Shown piece after piece: positions 37,072-46,573 of a stretch of 64,000 nucleotides of DNA. The translations under genes were made by a program, and so were the position numbers. How positions within the stretch are numbered: the stretch's first letter is position 1; every line of letters starts with the position of its first letter. Source of the DNA: Onthophagus taurus (lineage: Eukaryota > Arthropoda > Insecta > Coleoptera > Scarabaeidae). The notes beneath the pieces are model-generated. The model was not told where the DNA came from. It was given only the letters and a program-made list of their open reading frames with translations, and did not search any database. The DNA lies in the NCBI RefSeq assembly GCF_036711975.1, contig NC_091976.1:21328001-21392000 (forward strand). Reading direction: 5' to 3'.

Positions 37072-40000
37072 ATGCGCGACAACGACCAGCTGGACGGCTC
37101 GCCGAAGCCCCACAAGAGTCGTAGCCGAAGCACCTCGCGAAGCAGTAAAGCGAACAGCAGGAAATCGATGGGTAGCAGGTCAAGTTATTCCCGATCGAGA
37201 TCGAGGAGTCGCAGTCGTGATGAAGATGGTTACAGGCTTCATATTGCAGATATCGGTGAAAACGTACGCAAATCCGATCTAGAGAAGTTATTCTCACAAT
37301 ACGGAACCTTGAAAGAGGTTTGGATGACCAATAGCTCCCCTTGTTTTGGATTTGCTGTTTACAAAGATAAAAAATCTGCTAATATGGCTTTAAATGAAGC
37401 TGATGGAGTGTAAGTTATTTATTAAGTATAGTAAAACCTTGATATAACGGAGAAAATATTTTTAAGTTGTACTATTAATATTTATTTAATACATTAGTAT
37501 ATTTAAATGTTAATGTTAGCACTCATAGATAGAATCAAACTTGGGTTATTCTCCAAGTTGCTCTATTATATAGAGTATTTTTTGAGTTGTCTATATGATG
37601 TATAAATCAAGGACAGGAGTTTTAGTTGTTATTCAGTGCTAGATTATTGTATGTTTTTCTTGGACTAAAAGTAGAACTAACACTAGACCTAGAAACATTC
37701 AGGTTTAGTCATACATCTCTTAAGATGGCTAAACTTGAATGTTTCTAGTTCTAGGTCTAGTATTAATTCTAGTTTTAGTTATTCAGTGCTAGATTGTTGC
37801 ATGTTTTTCTTGAACTAAAAGTAGAACTAACACTAGACCTAAAACTAGAAACATTCAGGTTTAGCCATACATCTCTTAAGAAGGCTAAACCTAAATGTTT
37901 CTAGTTCTAAGTTTAGTGTTGGTTCTAATGCTAATGTTTATTCTAGTTTTAGTTGTTATTCAGTTCTAGATTGTTGTATGTTTTTCTTGAATCAAAAGTT
38001 GAACTAACACTAGACCTAGAAACATTCGGGTTTAGCCACACATCTCTTAAGATGGCTAAATCTGAATGTTTCTAGGTCTGGTGTTAATTCTAGTTTTAGT
38101 TGTTATTCAGTGCTAGATTGTTGTATGTTTTTCTTGAACTAAAAGTAGAACTAACACTAGACCTAGAACTAAAAACATTCAGGTTTAGCCATACATCTCT
38201 TAAGAAGGCTAAACCTGAATGTTTTTAGTTCTAGGTCTAGTGTTAGTTCTTGATTTAGTTGTTATTCAGCGTTAGACTATTGTATACTTTTATTGAACTA
38301 AAACTAGTACTAACACTGGACCTAGAACTAGAAAGTTTTTCTAAGAAATGTTTCTAGGTCTAGTGTTAGTTCTAATTTTAATTGTCACTCAGCGTTTGGT
38401 TATTGTGTATTTTTAATTGTTATTCAGTGCTAGATTGTTGTATATTTTTCTTGAACTAAAAGTAGAAATAACACTATACCATTTCAAGTTCAAATTGGCA
38501 CTAATCAAACTCAAAATGGCATTTAACAAAACCAATTTGGCGACTGTCATAATCAAATTGGCATTAATCAAAGTGACATTAATTAATTTTTCGCCTCCCA
38601 TACCTGAAAGTAAATCATATCAGCCCTAAAAAAATAACTGAAAGGTAGATTTTCGGCCCTTGGGATTCTAAACTCTGAACGTCCCTACTTTATAGTTTTT
38701 CATCACAATCTAGTTAGTCTTCATTGATATTTGCGGACATTTTTGACGTTTCTCATAATTTTTTTTATTAATTGATTTATAAAATTAGTTTTATTTTATA
38801 TTTTTGCAATTTTGTTTGGTTTAATGGGAGGCGAAAAACAGTTGTGTGTCACACGTGCAGAAATGCATTAGCAGCCCTTATCTATTAGCTGCCCTCGCTT
38901 CGCCTCGGGCTGCTAATGCTTATTTTCTGCCCTTGAGACACAATATACTATACAAATTGTCACTGTTAACAAACTCTACAAAATGCCTTATATTAAGAAA
39001 AAGGAAGCACCAAAAGTAAAACGACGCTATTGCAAAAAGAGCAGTTCAAATTGATCAAAAATCAAAAAGAAGAAAAATTAAAAGAAAGGAAACATAAAAT
39101 AAAAATTACAGATGAACATCAGCGTTTCTTTGAACTTAAAGTTGAAGAAAATCCTAAAATCTAAGAAATTAGTGTGAACTTCCAAGTGAAAACACGTCCA
39201 TAATTTATTAACAAACTTTAATTTCTTTATCTTGCGAAATCAAGGTCATTCAAAAAAAGGAAATCGTTGTACTTTCATTGCTGACGGTAGCTGGGGAGCA
39301 AATCTGCATCTTATTAGATGTATCAGTAAGATACCTAAAGATACCCAAGGTTTAAACATTTAAAAGAGAAAAGGCTAATGAGTTTGTTAGGCAATGCTTA
39401 AGGAGACCTCAGGATAGCTAATAGTTAGGATTTAGTCATTGATAATGCTTCTTGCCATTGTGGCGTTGAACAATTGTTTGAAGAATAAGAATTTTTTCAT
39501 CATAAACTTGTAAGGCTAAGTCTTTACAGTCCAATGCAAACTAATGAATGCGCTTGGTCAATTTTGAATGTTCCTAGTTCTAGGTCTAGTGTTAGTTCTA
39601 CTTTTAGTTCAATAAAAATATAGAACTAAAAGTAGAGCGAATAAGCGATCTTTATTGATTTTTGGGTGCTGAATCCGAGAAAAATTCCGCAAATTTAATT
39701 TTTTTTTCGCACAAATTTTAAGTAGTATTACGTCATTACGCGTTTTCCTATTTCCTTTGAGTATAATAAAAGGACACAGGACAATTTTATTCTCCCGACA
39801 ATTTTTGTTACATTTGTAGTGAACTTGTCATTAAAGAACACCAGAGAAACTTTACAGACTTTTTTAGGAAACTCCTATTTCGGTGTGAAACTTGGGGCCC
39901 AATTATGGACACCTCGCAAAGTGTGTTATATTTGTGTAAATCTCAGGAAGTGGTCATCAGGTAAAAAAAATCATTCAAATTTGGCATTCTAATGGTGTGG

Positions 40001-42501
40001 AGGAAACCAAAAAATCGCAGTGATGGCTGTTATTTTTGCTACTATGATTTTAATGGCTATAACTCTAAGAATAAAAGAGATATAGTGTGCCACAACTTTC
40101 CTTCTGCAATGCGACCAGATGTGATTGTACTTCACCCTCCAGCAACGCTAGGTAGGAGATGAGCTCTCCAAGATCCTTCAGGTTATGCCACCCCACAACT
40201 TTTTGCTCAGTCTGAGCTTGATGATTTGGTGAGAGACTTGGAACTTACCAAGGAGAATGCCGAATTCTTGGGTTCTAGACTAAAAGAAAAAAAGATTTTT
40301 TCATTGATTCTTCAAAAAGAAGCCTGAAGGCTCTTGAAGGCGCCTGTACTCCTGCACACATATACTTCCTTTTCTTCTAGGGTATTCTGTACACCTCAAA
40401 GAAAATTACGAGTATTTGAAAAAGGTGCTAAATAAAATTAAATATACAGATCATAAGTGGATAGTTTGTGGTGATCTGAAAGTTTTGGGCATGATGCTTG
40501 GTTTGCAGGGAATGAACACTGGACTAAAAAATTATGGCCAACCCAGCAAACATTGTGGCCAGGTGAAAAGAATGTTTTCCACAAAGCTTTAGTCAATCCT
40601 AGAAAAATTTGTCTTTCCCCTCTTCACATCAAGTTAGGACTCATGAAACAATTCGTCAAAGCTTTACCCAACACTGGTGACTACTTTCAATACCTCTGCA
40701 CACAGTTTCCACATTTGTCAGAGGCAAAATTAAAAGAAGGAATTTTTGTAGGTCCTGACATACGTAAACTAATACTTGATGAGAAATTTCAGTACATAAT
40801 GTCGGGTGTTGAAAGAGAAGCTTGGAATGCTTTCAAAAAGGTGATCACTAGATTTTTAGGGAATGAAAAAGACCTGATGAACAGAAAAGTTCACTTTCTA
40901 CATTCTTATTTGGATTTTTACCAGTGAAGAGCAGAGTGAACCTTTCCATCAGGATATTAAGGTTATGGAGAGGAAATATCAGGATAGATCACTTCATCAA
41001 TAGAATTCAGATGTTACTCACAAAAGGAAAAGTAACAGTCATATTCATACCAGTTAGTTCTAGTTTTTCAGCGGTGGGTGGTGGGAAAAAACTGTTGTCA
41101 TTTTCAGATTCAGCACCTTCCAAAACTGTTGGATCACCCTAAATAATCTAAAAAGTTTTTATGACATTAATTTTTGCAGGCCTGTGTTATTGTTTAATTA
41201 ATTGATCTAAAACTAGAACTAACACTAGACCTAGGACTAGAGAATTTCAGTCTTCAGACGCACAGCTTATCCGGAATGTTTCTAGTCCTAGGTTAGCTCT
41301 AGTTTTAACTGTTATTCAGCGCTAGTTTAACACATTAAAAATAGTTTTCTGTATTAATCCGTTATATCAAGATTTTACAATATTTGTTGAGAATTGTTTT
41401 TCAATTTTTTGTATTTTAGGGAAATTGGTGGAAGCAGAATTAGAGTGACTTTCGCTAAACCTAGGACCAGAGGATCTGGACGTAGATTTTTCAATCCAAA
41501 TATGAGATGTTATCAGTGTGGATATACTGGTCATTTCTACAGGGATTGCCCAGACTTGAACGGTGGAGATAAAAGGATGTCGCGGTAAGTATTTTGGGGA
41601 GATAGCAATAAGAAAAGTTATGGTTTGATTTACAGGGAAATTGTATATGTCTTTGTTATTTATGCAGAGTATTTTTTTATGATTTAATAGTAATATTTAA
41701 AAATAATTGTCATAAATAAATGCTCTTGCATAATTTTCTGGAGTGAATGTGGTGAGAAATTTCCCCATTTTTATGTTTATTTTTAAGTAAATGTTAGAAC
41801 TAGAACACATACCCATAACGGAAAAAAATACTTTAAAAGTTGATCTCTTACACCCCAAGCAAGCGTCCCCGTTCCCATTTATTAATTTTTTCTAAGGTAA
41901 ATGAAACTCCTGCTTAAAAATATCCATACAGTAGTTAACCTCAAATCGAATATTTATTTTATTAAGAAAGTTTTCAACAAAAAGAATCTGATAAGACCTA
42001 TTAGAGTTTTTTTTTAATCATGTTTATATTTTTTTATCTTGACCTGTTTATGTGATTGGGTAAGAACACTGCACCTAATTGTTATTTTATGGTTTATCAG
42101 GCTCATGGCGTTTTGGCATAATTTATATGGTTTGGTTATTCGTTATAAATGGATTGTGTTATGGCTTTCCATAGTGTAATTAGAGAGAGAGCGCGAGAAT
42201 GGTGTGGAGATGATGATGATTCGCGGGCGGTGCGCAGACGCCTGGGGGCCCCCTTACAAAAAAAAAATTAAATAATATTCTTAAAAAAAAATATTGTCTA
42301 CCACCGGCTAAGTTGGTCTTTCGATGGTTCCTGACTTAGAGTGTTTTTAGTTACGATCGGTCTAGCAGGCGCCACAACAGAGACAACAGGGGGGACCGCT
42401 ACGATTACTACGACCGGGACTACGGGAGGCGCAGCCGGCGCTCCAGCCGTCGCTACGATGACTATCCCGGCCACAGGAGCAGCCGACGATACCGTTACTA
42501 A
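37072..42501 (+). CDS. SR-type splicing factor with RRM and CCHC zinc knuckle
   Basis: Exons 37072-37409, 41420-41584 and 42351-42501 give 217 residues. An N-terminal RS stretch (residues 15-49, RSRSRSRSR) precedes an RRM with RNP2 LHIADI (56-61) and RNP1 CFGFAVYK (91-98). It ends in GGSRIRVTFAKPR. A CCHC knuckle CYQCGYTGHFYRDC (143-156) follows. The tail, reached by exon 3, is rich in RS, RY and RD (RRSRRSSRRYDDYPGHRSSR) and stops at a cluster of stop codons. Such proteins bind pre-mRNA in the nucleus and recruit splicing machinery through phosphorylated RS dipeptides. RRM plus CCHC is as in SRSF7/x16, but the extra N-terminal RS block recalls Tra2, so I give no symbol. Intron 1 (4.0 kb) is filled with a repeat element. 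AATAAA lies at 42611-42616. Confidence 0.9.
37655..38400. repeat. Tandem palindromic CTAG-rich units, second array
   Basis: Four to five units recur with ACTAACACTAGACCTAGAAC, AACATTCAGGTTTAGCCATA, CATCTCTTAAGA, GGCTAAACCTGAATGTTTCT and TAGGTCTAGTGTTAGTTCTA. They are separated by a spacer with TTGTTATTCAGTGCTAGA and TGTATGTTTTTCTTGAACTA. The arms are homologous to the 127-bp array at 27.1 kb; loop and spacer differ. Single diverged units lie at 39,565-39,640 and 41,205-41,335. Confidence 0.92.
38586..38842. repeat. Small inverted-repeat element
   Basis: TTTTTCGCCTCCCAT near 38,586 is inverted as ATGGGAGGCGAAAAACA near 38,825, bounding about 250 bases. It may be a short MITE inside the larger segment. 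Confidence 0.4.
38980..41090 (+). pseudogene. Degenerate multi-copy ORF of an unclassified arthropod repeat
   Basis: In broken frames the plus strand encodes LGAQLWTPRKVCYICVNLR, VWRKPKNRSDGCYFCYYDFN, VCHNFPSAMRPDVIVLHPP, YKENYEYLKK-like and DLKVLGMMLG-like stretches. An intact 124-codon run follows (40553-40927): LSPLHIKLGLMKQFVKALPN, LSEAKLKEGIFVGPDIRKLI, VEREAWNAFKKVITRFLGNE. After a frame break comes EPFHQDIKVMERKYQDR. I recognise this as a protein family that recurs many times in arthropod genomes. I know no assigned function or transposon class. The CxxC pairs near the start suggest a zinc-binding module. This copy is interrupted by stops and a central deletion. Confidence 0.6.
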
Positions 42502-42610
42502 TAGTAGTAACCGTTTTGAGAGAAAATTATGTACATTTTTTTCTTCCTTTTTTTTAATTATTTGATTAATTCAGTGGAGCTATTAAAATTCGCTCACCAT
42601 TTTTTATTCT

Positions 42611-42616
42611 AATAAA
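42611..42616 (+). terminator. SR-factor poly(A) signal
   Basis: AATAAA 110 bases after the SR-factor stop codon. Confidence 0.6.
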
Positions 42617-42639
42617 GTTAATGTCTTATCCTAGAGAAA

Positions 42640-43355
42640 AAAAAAAAAGAGAAAGAAATAAATTTTTGTTGTAACTACACGGTTTTTTGAGATTTTGACG
42701 AATTTTTAAAAGATCCACAATTCTTTTTTGTTCATTGTTTACGCAAATATACGTAATGGATTTTTTGCGTGTGGTTTCCCTTTTATGATTTTTTTTTTGA
42801 TTTTGTGTAAGTTTTTCAAAACATAAGATGACCAAATATGAATATAGAAATACAATGTCTAACTGATATTTGTTTTTTTAATTTTTTTTTTAACCAACCC
42901 AATTCATTTTTTTTATTAATAGATAAATGGGAAATAGATTAAAGAAATTAAAATGAATTCATGGCATTCTTGTAGATTATAACTACCTATTTTTGATAAA
43001 TAATGGTATAGAGGTTCATGAAGGGTTACTTGTTACGGATTTCTCTGAGAAGGGGGCTGTGATTTTGTGTGTATCTCAAGTCTGTGACCTAGAGAACAGT
43101 GTTATACCATCTTTCAACGATTACTCTAAATGCTCAATCTCATTCTACAACAAAATCAAAACAGTAACAAGCAAGAAAACAACAAGTAGTCAGCAAAATA
43201 TTTTAATACACAATAAATCAAGATGTATTTTTGGAAACAAAAGGGACCTGGTTCTCTAAAGATATTAAAGAGTAAAAGGAAAAAGAAAGCGTACTTGAAT
43301 TATATGTCATCACAAACGTCACAAGGATACGAAGAATATAAGAAAATTCGTAATG
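42640..43355. other. AT-rich intergenic stretch
   Basis: An 88-codon plus-strand frame at 42,993-43,259 (HEGLLVTDFSEKGAVILCVS) resembles nothing I recognise and lacks clear splice partners. I do not call it a gene. Confidence 0.35.
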
Positions 43356-43359
43356 AGAC

Positions 43360-43501
43360 TTAGGGCCGGTTGTACCAACTCCCGATAAATTTACCCGATA
43401 GATAAATTGGCGCACTTAGCCAATGAGAGCGCTTAAAACCGCTGTATCCATGGTAATTATCCGTTAGATAGTTTATCGGGAGGTGGTACAACCGGCCCTA
43501 A
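43360..43501. mobile_element. MITE, ~140 bp, with TTAGGGCCGG termini
   Basis: The ends TTAGGGCCGGTTGTACCAAC and GTGGTACAACCGGCCCTAA are inverted copies, extended inward by CTCCCGATAAA and TTTATCGGGAG. There is no coding capacity. Confidence 0.85.
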
Positions 43502-43766
43502 GGCTCATTTTTACCACCTCTTGATAAATTTAATCGATAGATAATTACCATGGTTACAGCAGTTTTAAACGCTCTCATTGGCTAAGGCTCGTTACTACCA
43601 TCTTCTGGTTAAGCTATCTAAGGGATTATTACTATGGTTACGGCTATTTCACGCGTTCTGATTGGTTAGTAGATGGGTTTATCTATAAGATAAATTTAAC
43701 TAAAAGATGGTAGTAATGGACCTAAGATCGCCAATTTATCATGAGGTGGTAAAAGTGGGCCTAAAT
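43499..43766. mobile_element. Related MITE in inverse orientation, interrupted by another MITE
   Basis: The outer arms (TTTTTACCACCTCTTGATAA and TCATGAGGTGGTAAAAGTGG) and the core TTACCATGGTTACAGCAG, CGCTCTCATTGGCTAAG match the preceding MITE read backwards. The core is split at 43,583 by a second element of the same superfamily. Confidence 0.8.
43583..43725. mobile_element. Nested inner MITE
   Basis: It has inverted ends TTACTACCATCTTCTGGTTA and AACTAAAAGATGGTAGTAAT, with a core ACTATGGTTACGGCTATTTC, GCGTTCTGATTGGTTAG that is itself a diverged relative of its host. A MITE has thus landed in a cousin. Confidence 0.78.
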
Positions 43767-43984
43767 CGGTAGCCAAACGAATTAAGAACGAACACTGGAA
43801 AACTTTTTCTAAAAGAATGGAAAGTGACTTCTATGGACTGCAGAAACAAATTGGCAATTACTTAGAAGTCAAAGAGCGGAAGCAAATTAGCTCATTAACA
43901 TCAAGCACATAGAAAAAGATAACTGGGTAAAATATTTAGAGAATATGCCTCAGATAGTAACCAACGATATAGAAGTTATTATTA

Positions 43985-44400
43985 TTAAGGCAGACAAATA
44001 TCGTACAATATCATTAAAACAATTGAAAATATTTACTTACAATTAGTCAACAAGATTCAAGCAAAAATAAATGACGAACTAACTAGGGGACTCTCTGGGC
44101 CCGCTTTTGTTTAATATCATAATGGATGAAATTATAAAACCTATGCTTCCTATGCTACGCAGACGATGTGGTGCAAAATGATGGTCGCGAAAAACGAGGA
44201 TGATCTCCAAAGGTTACTGTTCCAGTTTTGACATGACTATATCAGCGGCAAAAATAAAATGCATGACTACCTCCAAGACACCAATATTAAGACTGAAGTA
44301 AGGAATCCAGCGGCGTACCTAAATGGCGAAATAAACATATTAGAACTGAAGCCAAAGTCCGGATATACAAGACCGCTATTAGATCTATATTGACATGCCT
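43985..44400 (+). mobile_element. RTE-type LINE RT fragment, degenerate
   Basis: Broken plus-strand frames give LSGPLLFNIIMDEIIKPMLP, AKNEDDLQRLL, ISAAKIKCMTTSKTPI and AKVRIYKTAIRSILT. This is the palm-to-thumb region of RTE-like reverse transcriptases. Confidence 0.72.
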
Positions 44401-44439
44401 TTATGTCTACTCAGACTGGTGTTGTGTCTAACAACCACC

Positions 44440-45600
44440 TTAATCTTGATTGAGATTGCGCGATATGCTTTGAGCGTTCTGAGGTTGAGGAGGCTTTGAG
44501 GGGAATTGATGCATCGACAGGACCAGGAGCGGACGGTATTCCTGCCATCATAATTAGAAGTTGTTGTGAGTCACTTTCTTTTCCTTTAACTGTTATATAC
44601 AACAGTTTGATTCAATCTGGAGTTTTTCCACGTTTTTGGAAGGAGGCTCTATCTTTAAATCCGGAAATCCCTATTTCTTTATTGCCATTATTTAGTAAAA
44701 TACTTGAAAGCTTATTTATAAAGGAGAGCAACTTGTTGGAATACACCCACTATATTTTCAACTCTATGGATGATTCCTTTCAAGTTGACTCCATATACAT
44801 ATACTGCTATTAGTAAGGCTTTCAATCGAGTCGATCATGCTCTGCTTCTTTCAAAATTTCGTATATCTGATATTGATGTACATCTTGTGCGTAGGTTTGC
44901 CTCCTATACACATGAAAGGACTCTGAAAGTGAATATATCAATGGTCAATTTTCGGACAGCAAGATTGTTACTTCCGGTGTACCGCAAGGGAGTCACTTAG
45001 GGCCACTTCTATTTAATATTTATATCAATGATATTTTTTTCAATAATTAAACACTCTCATTGCATGATGTATGCTGATTTAAACATTTTTACTCAAGTTT
45101 CCATCTTTGGATTGCTCGAGGCTACAGCGTGACACGTATTTATTGCAGCTCAAATTTCTTGACTCCGAACCCTAAAAAATGTAATATTATTTCTTTTACA
45201 AGGAAGGCAGTCACGATCAGATACGATTATAGCCTGGGTGGTGATACTATACCTAGAGTGACTTAGGTCGGAGATTTAGGCTATGATTTGATGTCAAACT
45301 AACGTTTGACGGCCACGTTGATGGAGCAGGGAGTCTTGGCGGATGCTTGGGTTCGTTATGAGAGTTACGCAAAATTTTACAAATATTCTTCTGCAGCTCC
45401 CAATTTCAAATATATATCACCAGAATTGAAAGGATTCAAAAGCAACTCCTAAAGTATCTATTTATACAATGTTACATTGATTACGTATCAGCCTGTGCCT
45501 CCTTCAACTTCTTATCGCTCCGGCAGCGTCGTTCATGTGGAGATGCTTTGACATTCCATAAAATCATTAATGGTAGTATTGATTCTCCAGAAATGAAAAT
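44440..45600 (+). mobile_element. LINE (Jockey/CR1-like) RT to C-terminus, degenerate
   Basis: [72 protein letters not shown] (across a frame break) and a YAD remnant make up the RT. The tail follows with ERIQKQLLKYLF, FNFLSLRQRRSCGDALTFHK and IINGSIDSPE. It is the same family as the fragment at 28.4-29.2 kb. Confidence 0.82.
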
Positions 45601-45790
45601 AGTGCGTAGAATAGTTGGGAATAGATTGATGGACAGAGAAAGAAGTGAAAACATCAGAGAGGCTTGCAGGATAGATAACATCACTGATTGAAGAACGAAT
45701 TGTGAAACGATGTGAACGATTAGAGGGCAAAAAGATTAAAAAAAAAAAACAAGCAGTTATGCCTAAAAACAGAAGGAAGAAGAAAAATAA
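45600..45790 (+). mobile_element. Short RTE-type tail fragment
   Basis: KIVRRIVGNRLMDRERSENI followed by REACRIDNITD resembles the R..G.T..DR.RN..IRE tail of RTE-like polyproteins. It is interrupted by a stop. Confidence 0.5.
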
Positions 45791-45821
45791 TTCGCTCAAA
45801 ATATACGTATATTATACAGAA

Positions 45822-45905
45822 CAAACTCTAGACTTAGAAACATTTTGGTTTAGCCGTCTTGAGACACGCGTGGTTAAACCTGAATGTCTAGAAACATCAG
45901 GTGAT
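45822..45905. repeat. Solitary palindromic CTAG-rich unit
   Basis: CTAGACTTAGAAACATTTTG, GTTTAGCCGTCTTGAGACAC and GTGGTTAAACCTGAATGTCT form the two arms and loop of one unit of the family arrayed at 27 and 38 kb. Confidence 0.75.
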
Positions 45906-46548
45906 AAAAACCTGAAAAAATGGTGAAAAACAGGTTAAGTAAATTTGTCAATCAATGGTAAAAGAAAACTCAAGAATAGACAGGTAGGGTACAGGACAAT
46001 ACTTTAAATGCACAACTGGTTGGATTTGTTTCATCTCACTTCCTCTAAACATGGGGGCTTAATTATTAATTTCTCCTTTAATGTATTAATAATATATATT
46101 AGCGAAATTTTTGGAATATTTTCTATAAATGTTGTTTGATGGAATCATAAGAAATTAATTAAAATAATAAATTAATTCGCTACTAATACTCTTTCTAAAT
46201 AAATAATCTCTAAAGGATAGGATTATGAATCATTGGACGAAATGGAAAAGAATTTTATTCAATAAAATTCATAATTTTGTTATTAGATAGATATATTTTT
46301 TATCAATCTCTTGTACAACCATTTAGGGCTAAAGCTAAACGATACAATAATTTTGACACTTTATATCGACTAGAAAGCTTTTTCTTGATCTCATAACAAT
46401 AAAAAAAAGAGATTTATGTAGTTTTCTTCTGCTCCATAAATTTTGTTTTGTAACATATCTATAACATAGTTTTCTATGGATGAGGTACAATGTATAGGTT
46501 TTATTATTATATTTCAAAGCTGAATGATACAAACAGTGTTGACACTTT

Positions 46549-46554
46549 TTTATT
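46549..46554 (-). terminator. BLTP3 poly(A) signal
   Basis: AATAAA on the minus strand, about 20 bases after the stop codon of the proposed last BLTP3 exon. Its closeness to that stop supports the exon being terminal. Confidence 0.5.
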
Positions 46555-46573
46555 TCTTATCATCGTTATGAAT

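Larger units (their letters stand above)
37427..41382. mobile_element. Composite segment bounded by pogo-like TIRs in the SR-factor intron
   Basis: The left end (37427-37451) reads TATAGTAAAACCTTGATATA then ACGGA. The right end (41358-41382) is its inverted copy with 2 mismatches in 25. TA dinucleotides flank both ends, as for Tc1/mariner/pogo elements. Inside are an array of palindromic CTAG-rich units, a short inverted-repeat segment and a degenerate multi-copy reading frame. No pogo-type DDE/D transposase is seen, so this is either a non-autonomous carrier or two separate TIR elements enclosing other insertions. Confidence 0.65.

Noticed and set aside
42341..42565. Thr/Gly-rich open frame (GLAGATTETTGGTATITTTG)
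   Set aside because: It is a shifted frame of the last SR-factor exon. The correct phase gives the RS/RY-rich tail and joins exon 2 exactly.
42993..43259. 88-codon frame (HEGLLVTDFSEKGAVILCVS)
   Set aside because: No family is recognised, it has no splice sites joining it to a neighbour, and it is surrounded by repeats. A chance frame is the simpler reading.
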